This document shows, one piece after another, positions 57,459-64,000 of a DNA stretch of 64,000 nt (position 1 is the first letter of the stretch; each line of letters begins with the position of its first letter). The position numbers and the translations under genes were made by a program. Source of the stretch: Massilia sp. Root335 (GTDB lineage Bacteria; Pseudomonadota; Gammaproteobacteria; Burkholderiales; Burkholderiaceae_D); the NCBI RefSeq assembly GCF_001425685.1, contig NZ_LMCY01000004.1, positions 541-64,540 of the forward strand, written 5' to 3'. Below the pieces are notes generated by a model, which saw nothing but the letters and a program-made list of their open reading frames with translations, did not search any database and was not told where the DNA came from.

Positions 57459-59951
57459 ATGCAACAACGATTTGTGCCGGAAAAAACCGTACTCGCCCTT
57501 TCCATCGCCGCGCTGTTCGCCGGCCCTGTCCTCGCCCAAGCCCAGGACACCACGGCCGACGGCGCCACCGCCACGGTCGTCGTGACCGGTACCCGCGTGG
57601 CCAACCGCACGGCGCTCGATACCGCGTCCCCCGTCGACATCATCTCCGCCGACACCCTCAAAACGACGGGTTCGACGGAACTGAACCAGGCCCTGTCGGT
57701 GGCGCTGCCGTCGCTGAACTTCCCGCGTCCCGCGCTGACGGACGGCACCGACACGATCCGCCCGGCCACCCTGCGCGGCATGGCGCCGGACCAGAGCCTC
57801 GTGCTCGTGAACTCCAAGCGCCGCCACACGTCGGCGCTGGTGAACCTGAACGGCTCGATCGGCCGCGGCTCGGCCGCCGTCGACCTGAACACGGTCCCGT
57901 CGGCGATCGTGAAGAACATCGAGGTGCTGCGCGACGGCGCGGCCGCGCAATACGGCTCGGACGCGATCTCGGGCGTCGTCAACGTCCGCCTGCGCACCGA
58001 CCGCAGCGGCGGCGAAGGCACGCTCACCTACGGCGCCCACGTCACCGAATACGACCTGTTGAACGACGTGGCCCCGGCCGGCGCCACCTGGACCGGCCCG
58101 AACTCGCGCAAGCGCACGGACGGCCAGACGACCACCGTCAGCGCCTGGAAAGGCCTGCCGCTGGGCGACTCGGGCTTCATCACCCTCGCCGCCGAATACA
58201 AGAACCAGGAGCACGTGGAGCGCAGCGGCTACGACATGCGCCAGCTGTATTCGAAAGTGAACGGCGCCTACGATCCGCGCGAGCTGACCATCAACCGCTT
58301 CGACGCCTGGTACGGCGATCCGGAGATGCAGCAGAAGACCGTGTTCGTCAACTTCGGCGACAACCTGACGCCCGACGTGAAATTCTACGGCTGGAGCAGC
58401 TACCAGCTGCGCGACGCGCGCTCGGCCGGCTACTTCCGCATGCCGCAGGACTCGCGCAACGTGCAATCGATCTACCCGAACGGCTTCCTGCCGATCATCG
58501 CGCCGACCGTCGAAGACTTCAGCGCCGCCGCCGGCATGAGCTGGAGCCTGGGCGAGTGGGACATGGACACGTCGCTCGTGTACGGCCAGAACGGCATGAA
58601 CTACGACATCCAGAACACGCTGAACGCGTCGATCGGCCCGACCAGCAAGACGGTGTTCGACGCGGGCGGTTTCTCGTACAACCAGCTCGTCTACAACCTC
58701 ACCGGCGTGCGCAAGTACGACGTGGCCGGCCTCGCCTCGCCGCTGAACGTGGCGGTCGGCACCGAGGCGCGCCGCGAAGGCTACGAGATGCACGCGGGCG
58801 AGCCGGATTCCTGGCGCAACGGCGGCGTGATCCTGCCGAGCGGCGTCCCGGCCGCCTCGGGCGCGCAGGTGTTCCCGGGCTTCCGTCCGGCCAACGCGTC
58901 GCACACGTCGCGCACCGCGGTCGGCGTGTTCGTCGACGTCGAGGCGAACGTCACCGACAAGCTGCTCGCGTCCGCCGCGATCCGCGAAGAGCACTACAAC
59001 GACTTCGGCAACAACGTGTCGGGCAAGCTGGCCGGCCGCTTCGACTTCACCAAGAACTTCGCGCTGCGCGGCTCGGTGCAGAACGGCTTCCGCGCGCCGT
59101 CGCTGCAGCAGCAACGCTTCACGTCGACGTCGACCAACTTCATCAACGGCATCCCGTACGAGATCACGACGTTCACGCCGAACGACCCGGTCGCCGTCGC
59201 GCTGGGCGCCAAGCCGCTGAAAGCCGAGAAGTCGACCAACTTCTCGCTCGGCGCCGTGATGCGTCTCGCCCCCGTCAGCCTGACGGTGGACGCCTACCGC
59301 ATCAACGTGCGCGACCGCATCGTGCTGTCGGAAAACCTGACGTCGACCGCGGTGCGCAACTACATCGTGTCGCAGGGCTTCTCGGGCGTTGGCGGCGGCC
59401 GCTTCTTCATCAACGGCGTCAACACCAACACCGAGGGCGTGGACGTCGTGGCCAGCCTGCCGTACAACGCGGGCGCCGCGGGCCACTTCGACTTCACCCT
59501 GGCCGGCAACGTCAACCATACGCACGTGACCAAGGTCCCGACCACCGCCCAGCTGGCCGCGCTGAATCCGGCGCCCGTGCTGTTCGACCGCGTGAACGTG
59601 CTGACCCTGGAAAAGGGCCAGCCGAAGAACAAGATCACGGCGAGCGCCAACTGGAAGCTGAACCAGTGGGGCGTGACCGCGCGCGCCACCCGCTACGGCG
59701 ACGTGCTGGCGCCGGGCACGACGGCCGCCTTCGACTACACGCTGAAGGCCAGGACGATCGTCGACCTGGAAGCCCGCTACGCGCTGACCCGTCAAATGAG
59801 CCTGGCGCTGGGCGCGGACAACCTGTTCGACCAGTACTCGGAAACGCTGCCGCCGGCGCTGAACACGACCAGCAACACGCCGTTCTCGAACTACACCCCG
59901 TTCGGCAACAACGGCCGCTACGTGTATGCGCGCGCGACGTACAGCTTTTGA
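57459..59951 (+). CDS. TonB-dependent outer-membrane receptor
   Basis: An 830-residue TonB-dependent receptor. A signal peptide (to about residue 26, VLAQAQ) is followed by a TonB-box-like ATVVVTGTRV, a plug domain with RGMAPDQSLVLVNSKRRH and the EVLRDGAAAQYGSDAISGVVNVRL motif, and a barrel ending in the terminal Phe (ATYSF). Sequence features such as SAALVNLNGSIGRGSAAVDLNTVPS resemble the iron-complex or carbohydrate type, but the substrate is unclear. The ATG at 57459 opens on the signal peptide. A strong terminator follows at 59984. Confidence 0.93.
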   Translation: MQQRFVPEKTVLALSIAALFAGPVLAQAQDTTADGATATVVVTGTRVANRTALDTASPVDIISADTLKTTGSTELNQALSVALPSLNFPRPALTDGTDTIRPATLRGMAPDQSLVLVNSKRRHTSALVNLNGSIGRGSAAVDLNTVPSAIVKNIEVLRDGAAAQYGSDAISGVVNVRLRTDRSGGEGTLTYGAHVTEYDLLNDVAPAGATWTGPNSRKRTDGQTTTVSAWKGLPLGDSGFITLAAEYKNQEHVERSGYDMRQLYSKVNGAYDPRELTINRFDAWYGDPEMQQKTVFVNFGDNLTPDVKFYGWSSYQLRDARSAGYFRMPQDSRNVQSIYPNGFLPIIAPTVEDFSAAAGMSWSLGEWDMDTSLVYGQNGMNYDIQNTLNASIGPTSKTVFDAGGFSYNQLVYNLTGVRKYDVAGLASPLNVAVGTEARREGYEMHAGEPDSWRNGGVILPSGVPAASGAQVFPGFRPANASHTSRTAVGVFVDVEANVTDKLLASAAIREEHYNDFGNNVSGKLAGRFDFTKNFALRGSVQNGFRAPSLQQQRFTSTSTNFINGIPYEITTFTPNDPVAVALGAKPLKAEKSTNFSLGAVMRLAPVSLTVDAYRINVRDRIVLSENLTSTAVRNYIVSQGFSGVGGGRFFINGVNTNTEGVDVVASLPYNAGAAGHFDFTLAGNVNHTHVTKVPTTAQLAALNPAPVLFDRVNVLTLEKGQPKNKITASANWKLNQWGVTARATRYGDVLAPGTTAAFDYTLKARTIVDLEARYALTRQMSLALGADNLFDQYSETLPPALNTTSNTPFSNYTPFGNNGRYVYARATYSF

Positions 59952-59983
59952 TTACGCTTGACTGAACGACGGCGTATCGTGAA

Positions 59984-60013
59984 GAAGCCCCTGAGCAGGG
60001 GCTTCTTTTTTTG
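59984..60013 (+). terminator. Intrinsic terminator after the second TonB-dependent receptor
   Basis: A perfect 10-base stem (AGAAGCCCCT / AGGGGCTTCT) with loop GAGC, followed by six T residues, 33 bases after the stop codon. It separates the receptor transcript from the convergent T6SS cassette. Confidence 0.92.
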
Positions 60014-60022
60014 AGAACCGAA

Positions 60023-60289
60023 CTATTGCCCGGCAAAGCTTCCAGTCGTGGCGATCAACTCGGCACCGCAAGTGGTCTTGTGCCCTTCGTAGGCGACCGC
60101 GATTCCATCGATGAGATGATGCGGATCGCCCTCGGCAATCGTGCAGTGTTCATGGCCGTTGATCGGACAACTGCATGGATCGCCGACACGGGCGACCGCA
60201 ATGCCGTCGACCGTGAAATGCGTCGCGCTGACGCTTTCGACCTTGCCGCCATGGCTCGTGCCGTCGCCGAGACGAATGACATTGCGCAT
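60023..60289 (-). CDS. PAAR-domain T6SS spike tip protein
   Basis: An 88-residue PAAR protein resembling the one at 21207-21473 in its motifs (RLGDGTSHGG, CSCPINGHEHC, YEGHKTTCGAELIAT). It starts three bases after the immunity gene stop, so it belongs to the vgrG-lipase-immunity operon and would cap the spike of the VgrG at the right edge. Confidence 0.9.
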   Translation of the reverse strand: MRNVIRLGDGTSHGGKVESVSATHFTVDGIAVARVGDPCSCPINGHEHCTIAEGDPHHLIDGIAVAYEGHKTTCGAELIATTGSFAGQ

Positions 60290-60292
60290 GAT

Positions 60293-61726
60293 TCAGCCTT
60301 TGTGGGGCGGCGGGGCGTCTTCGCTGCGTTCGCCCTTGGCGTCGGTTGCGGGCGTTCGTGCCGCCACGTCGGCATGCGAGGGCGCATCGTCGTAGCCGAC
60401 CAGTTTCCATACGGTCGCCGTACGGTAGGAAGGGATTTCACCCTTGAGCTTTTGCCATAAGGACGGTTTGCCCAACGTAATTGCATGGGGCATGATGTCG
60501 CCAGCCTTGACGTGCTGGCTCCCGCCGCCGTTCTTGTCCGGTGCGTCGTCGGATGCCCACCAGCCAGTTTGCGGGCAGGTGCGCCCGGTTGCGGCAAGCT
60601 CGCCCAGGGGACGGCGCGGTCCGGCATCGGCGACGTTTGCCGGCGCGGTGTCCGTCGGGCGTACACGGATCGTGCTGGTGATCCGGTCCCAGACCGCGAC
60701 GGCTTCGTCATCGGTCAGGCTGGCCTTGGTTGCTCCGGCGACATTGTCGTCAACGCCGGTCTGCATTCGTATGTCCAGATACGGTTTGTAGGGGTCCGAC
60801 GGCACACCCTTGAAATCCATGCCGAAGTCATGGATCGGATGGGCTTCCGGCTGGTCCGGCGTGTGCGACAAGGCCTCGAAGCCGCCCACCCAGTCATGGA
60901 TCTGACGATCTCCCCTGCGCAGGTATCTGGTCTTCAATCGAGGGTGATTCGGGTCTTCGGCTTTCAGTCTCTTCTCGAGCCGCTCGAGTTGCCATTTCAG
61001 CGAGTTACTTTCGTCATTATGCGGATTCGATGGCCGGACGAAAATCGACAAGTGCGTGTCCGGGAATTCCTTCAGCCGGAAGCCGACGCGGATCAGTTCG
61101 CCCAGGTGCGCCTTGTCGGCGGCCGGATCATCCGGCAGGAAGGCATATTCGATGCAGTTGCCGGGCTCGGTAGGGATTTCGTTTTCGGGCAGTCGACGCA
61201 GGCGGCGGGCGATGCTTTTTATGTCCGCGATAGTTTCGTCTTTTTCGTCTCGCATAGGACGAGAATCGATGACGACGCCGTCCTTGTTCATTCTGAAATA
61301 CCCGTTGATCTTGAGGTCATCGAGGGACTCAAAATCCTCATACCCGGTAACTATTTTTCCTTCCGGCTGGCTTATTTCGTCAATAGCCAAGAGCAACGGT
61401 ACATAATTTTTATTAATATTCTTTTCACTTTTTAGTTTATCTATGAATTTTTTCTCGAGTTCTTTAACCTCATCCACTCCATCAGGATAAACGGCAACGC
61501 CAAGAGGAACACTGACATCGCCCCATGCTACCGTCGCCGACACCGGCACGTCGACCAGGAATCGCCCGAAGCAAACAGTTTTGGTTTTTTCGAACATCGC
61601 TTGCAGGCGCGGCGTAAGTTTCGTCATATTCGGCGTCCTCCATTCTCTTGGATTCGGGTCACAGGCGATCAGCGCCAACATGGCGGCACAAAGAAAAAGC
61701 GGACGGATGCGTTGGAACGTATTCAT
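60293..61726 (-). CDS. Tli4-like T6SS immunity lipoprotein
   Basis: A 477-residue predicted lipoprotein with signal and lipobox ALIAC (Cys22). The mature part opens with TPRLQAMFEKTKTVCFGRFLVDVPVSATVAWG, a pattern typical of the Tli4 immunity family that protects against Tle4 lipases. The C-terminal 100 residues contain RTCPQTGWWAS and TVWKLVGYDDAP, a motif found at the end of related proteins. It lies directly after the lipase gene (13 bases) and before the PAAR gene. Note a polar, Glu/Asp-rich C-terminus. Confidence 0.85.
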   Translation of the reverse strand: MNTFQRIRPLFLCAAMLALIACDPNPREWRTPNMTKLTPRLQAMFEKTKTVCFGRFLVDVPVSATVAWGDVSVPLGVAVYPDGVDEVKELEKKFIDKLKSEKNINKNYVPLLLAIDEISQPEGKIVTGYEDFESLDDLKINGYFRMNKDGVVIDSRPMRDEKDETIADIKSIARRLRRLPENEIPTEPGNCIEYAFLPDDPAADKAHLGELIRVGFRLKEFPDTHLSIFVRPSNPHNDESNSLKWQLERLEKRLKAEDPNHPRLKTRYLRRGDRQIHDWVGGFEALSHTPDQPEAHPIHDFGMDFKGVPSDPYKPYLDIRMQTGVDDNVAGATKASLTDDEAVAVWDRITSTIRVRPTDTAPANVADAGPRRPLGELAATGRTCPQTGWWASDDAPDKNGGGSQHVKAGDIMPHAITLGKPSLWQKLKGEIPSYRTATVWKLVGYDDAPSHADVAARTPATDAKGERSEDAPPPHKG

Positions 61727-61739
61727 ATAAGGATTCTCC

Positions 61740-63488
61740 TTAACATGTCCACGCTGCGCTCTGGGCAATGCGCACGATGCTGTACAACGTCGACGCGATG
61801 GCACGCGGGTCTTTATAACTGGATTGATGTTCGTAACCGGTCTGACGAAAAATCCCCTTGAAGACGCCACTTCTCAATTGATGATCGGCCGACTTGGCGG
61901 ACACGGTTTGGTCGCCTGGCGCCGAAGGGGGAAGAATGGTCGCGAATATCGATGTCGGCGTTTCTTCATTGAAGGGCAGCGCGCCGATATTGTTGTCATC
62001 AGGATCGTAACGTACGAGTTCAACTCTGCCTTGCTTGGTGTCGCTCAGAATAGGCCAGCCCTGCCAGCCCGCGAGATTGGCGCAGTTCTTGTCGATTTCC
62101 CATATGACTTCGCCAAAGCTCCGCCGCGCCGAGTCTGCGCCATAGTGCGCGTAACTATTGGGATGAAATGTGTTTACGATCTTCTGATGGAAAATCCGGG
62201 TCTTATCGAGATAATTGCATGTCCGCTTAAATGTACCTCCTCCGTGGCCTGCTTCCAGACCGGACGGATTGATCCAGTCTTCCCTAAATAGCGAATACCA
62301 CTTACCCTTTATCTTGTATATTTCACTGTACGGGTTGCCTTGCTTGGGCCATGTCTCCAGATCGCGGCCATTGTGCGTCACGCGCAACCAGCCATTCCCA
62401 TAGGACTCGCTCGGCAACAGTTCCAAGCCGCCTCGCGCATTTGCCAATACTGCCGTGACCTCGTCGCCATGATTGCCAGCCACCTTGGCCGCAAGACTTT
62501 CCTCAGGGGCCGACATGATGCCCGGATCCTCGAAACCTGCACGCATGCGCTTGTAGGCGGCCGGGGCGCCGATCGCGGGCATCACGCCGTGTACGATGCC
62601 CAGCACTTTGTCCCGCAAGTTGCCGTAATCGGGATGCACTAGCGCCCGCCCCACGATCCCGCCCATGGAGTGTGTCACGACGATCACCTGGTTGCATTCA
62701 TAGCCGGACTGCTTGAACTCGTCGATGACCCGGTTGATGCGGACGGCGATCAGCCTGGCGCTGTCGCCATTGGACTGCAGCCAGTTATAACCAAATGCAT
62801 ACACGGCAAACCAACAACCGGTGACGACTTTCCTGAGTTCATCCTCGCTCAACGCCTGCTGTGGCAAGGTGGGATCGGCAAGCCAGGTGTTGGGATCAAC
62901 GCCGATGACATCGCGCCACTCATGACGTAGCTTGCCGTCAGAAAAAGTATTGTTGAGGCGCGATTCAAGATGCTGAAGCAATTCCCCATAGCTCTTAAAG
63001 AAAACTTCTCCCCAGCCGCGCGCCCGCGCCTTTTGCACGGCGGTGCGCCTGTTCTTCGCGGTAGGCGAATCGTCGGTCAGCAACGGCGAATCGAAGGTCT
63101 TATCGAGTTTGATATTGCCATGCCGACCATCGCCGCTGACATCGGAAGGTCCGGAGGGATCGTAGATATCGACCGTTGTTTGCAGGGGATCCAGCCGCAG
63201 TTGGCGCTCTGCAGGGCTTTCGGTGGCCGCACCAGTGATATTCGATGGGCCTAGGACATCCGGTCGCCACGCGATATTGTCTTTTCTGTGCAGTTCATTT
63301 TGCCTCTGCTCACTCATGCGCAGATTCGATCCCATGATCCCCGGTAGAAAAATGATCGGTAATACTTTTTTGGGAAGAAACTTGGCGCACTGAGGTTTCT
63401 TGTCCTGCTTTGGCGTCGCAAAGCCGTCGGCCTTGCGTGCGGCGTTCTTGTGTTGCTGCGCGGGTAGCGGGTGTTCTGCGTTCGTCAT
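61740..63488 (-). CDS. Tle4-like T6SS lipase effector
   Basis: A 582-residue alpha/beta hydrolase. The segment PIIFLPGIMGSNLRMSEQ near residue 45 and the nucleophile elbow VTHSMGG with Ser274 are typical of Tle4/LCAT-like lipases; the first elbow position is Thr rather than the usual Gly. Effectors of this group degrade phospholipids and perturb membranes of target cells. Pairing with a Tli4-like lipoprotein and PAAR protein supports the assignment. It has no signal peptide, as expected for a T6SS cargo. The start at 63488 follows the vgrG stop by 16 bases; an ATG 21 codons upstream would lie within vgrG. Confidence 0.87.
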   Translation of the reverse strand: MTNAEHPLPAQQHKNAARKADGFATPKQDKKPQCAKFLPKKVLPIIFLPGIMGSNLRMSEQRQNELHRKDNIAWRPDVLGPSNITGAATESPAERQLRLDPLQTTVDIYDPSGPSDVSGDGRHGNIKLDKTFDSPLLTDDSPTAKNRRTAVQKARARGWGEVFFKSYGELLQHLESRLNNTFSDGKLRHEWRDVIGVDPNTWLADPTLPQQALSEDELRKVVTGCWFAVYAFGYNWLQSNGDSARLIAVRINRVIDEFKQSGYECNQVIVVTHSMGGIVGRALVHPDYGNLRDKVLGIVHGVMPAIGAPAAYKRMRAGFEDPGIMSAPEESLAAKVAGNHGDEVTAVLANARGGLELLPSESYGNGWLRVTHNGRDLETWPKQGNPYSEIYKIKGKWYSLFREDWINPSGLEAGHGGGTFKRTCNYLDKTRIFHQKIVNTFHPNSYAHYGADSARRSFGEVIWEIDKNCANLAGWQGWPILSDTKQGRVELVRYDPDDNNIGALPFNEETPTSIFATILPPSAPGDQTVSAKSADHQLRSGVFKGIFRQTGYEHQSSYKDPRAIASTLYSIVRIAQSAAWTC

Positions 63489-63504
63489 CGTATTGATCCA
63501 CCTG

Positions 63505-64000
63505 TCAGTCGTCGAGTGCTTCAACGGTATAGCGTCCGAAGGGAATGGCACTGCTGAAACGCTCGGTCAGGCCGGTCGCATCGGTCCTTCCTTCGATCGT
63601 GCGCCCGTCTTCCGTCGTGATCCGATAACGCTGGTTCTTCATCGGTTCGTCGGTGCCTACCCAGCGCAGAACGGTTTGCTGGTCGTGCGCCTCTTCGTTG
63701 GCCGGCGACACGACGCCTGCGGGGTTGCCGCCGCCCGGGCGGATATGCGCGAATGTCGACGATTTGATCGTGTGTTCGCCACTGCTTTGCTGTGTAATGG
63801 TGCCGCCACCAATATCCACTTGAGCGCCTTGCGATACGACACGTACCTTGGGCGCCTGCAGCACGATTTCCTCGGACGCCGTCAGCACGATGCGCTTTGA
63901 GGAAGTAAGTTCGATGTCGTCGCCATGGGTCTGCAATTCGACCTTGCCGCTGGCCGCAATGAGTTTGATGCCGAGCCGATGGGCGAACAGGCTGATACTC
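63505..64000 (-). CDS. vgrG: VgrG spike protein, 3' end only (runs off the window)
   Basis: The C-terminal 164 residues of a second VgrG; its 5' part lies beyond the window. The DUF2345 beta-helix repeats are clear (ISLFAHRLGIKLIAASGKVE, DIELTSSKRIVLTASEEIVL, APKVRVVSQGAQVDIGGG). It continues into an extra C-terminal domain of about 70 residues (TVLRWVGTDEPMKNQRYRIT to FGRYTVEALDD) that looks like a transthyretin-type cargo-binding domain. That domain may recruit the Tle4-like lipase directly, since no DUF4123 gene is present in this cassette. Confidence 0.9.
   Translation of the reverse strand, partial: SISLFAHRLGIKLIAASGKVELQTHGDDIELTSSKRIVLTASEEIVLQAPKVRVVSQGAQVDIGGGTITQQSSGEHTIKSSTFAHIRPGGGNPAGVVSPANEEAHDQQTVLRWVGTDEPMKNQRYRITTEDGRTIEGRTDATGLTERFSSAIPFGRYTVEALDD

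Overview
The window looks like chromosomal DNA of a GC-rich betaproteobacterium. The gene families and their order fit Oxalobacteraceae (Massilia/Telluria group): rsmI-lppC-yraN-diaA-dolP, lipA-lipB-ybeD, bioAFDB inside a leucine-degradation cluster, two large TonB-dependent receptors, and short GC-rich dispersed palindromes between genes. That placement is inferred from family recognition, not from a search. Coding density is very high, and no stretch longer than 300 bases lacks a gene or gene remnant.

Region 1 (1-21.2 kb) is dominated by cell-wall turnover. It holds an LD-carboxypeptidase, a TonB-dependent receptor, an orphan peptide-binding protein, a fused SpmA/SpmB-like membrane protein followed by a PBP4-type DD-carboxypeptidase, and a compact minus-strand run. 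In transcription order that run is murQ, an AmpG-like transporter, a NagX-like acyltransferase, a DigH-like glycosidase lipoprotein, a BadF-type sugar kinase, an AmiD-like amidase lipoprotein, a LysR regulator and a DdpX-like D-Ala-D-Ala dipeptidase. A serine beta-lactamase-like hydrolase diverges from murQ, and a DadA D-amino acid dehydrogenase follows it. Read together, this is a nearly complete route from denuded or peptide-bearing murein to GlcNAc-6-P, lactate and pyruvate.

Region 2 (21.2-28.4 kb) is a type VI secretion effector cassette: vgrG, a DUF4123 adaptor, two related immunity lipoproteins, a Tle1-type phospholipase and a PAAR tip. Its centre carries a tandem duplication scar: a second immunity gene plus fused remnants of the effector and the adaptor gene. 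A second cassette at the right edge (60.0-64.0 kb) contains vgrG (cut by the window), a Tle4-like lipase, a Tli4-like lipoprotein and another PAAR protein. No T6SS sheath, baseplate or membrane-complex gene is present.

Region 3 (28.6-41.1 kb) holds ychJ and then leucine/isovalerate catabolism genes: methylcrotonyl-CoA carboxylase beta, methylglutaconyl-CoA hydratase, carboxylase alpha, a GhrA-like reductase and HMG-CoA lyase. The biotin biosynthesis genes bioA, bioF, bioD and bioB sit between the two carboxylase subunit genes, so cofactor synthesis and the biotin-dependent enzyme are physically coupled. A perfect 44-base inverted repeat brackets the carboxylase alpha-HMG-CoA lyase segment. 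A tRNA-Pro(TGG) gene follows.

Region 4 (41.1-60.0 kb) is mostly housekeeping: the rsmI/lppC/yraN/diaA/dolP cluster, a TlpA-like redoxin, MgtC, a SUV3-like RNA helicase, lipA-lipB-ybeD, a FecR/DUF6600 protein with long low-complexity repeats, a LysE exporter, HU, an orphan BrnA-like antitoxin, a DUF808 membrane protein and a second TonB-dependent receptor ending in a clear terminator.
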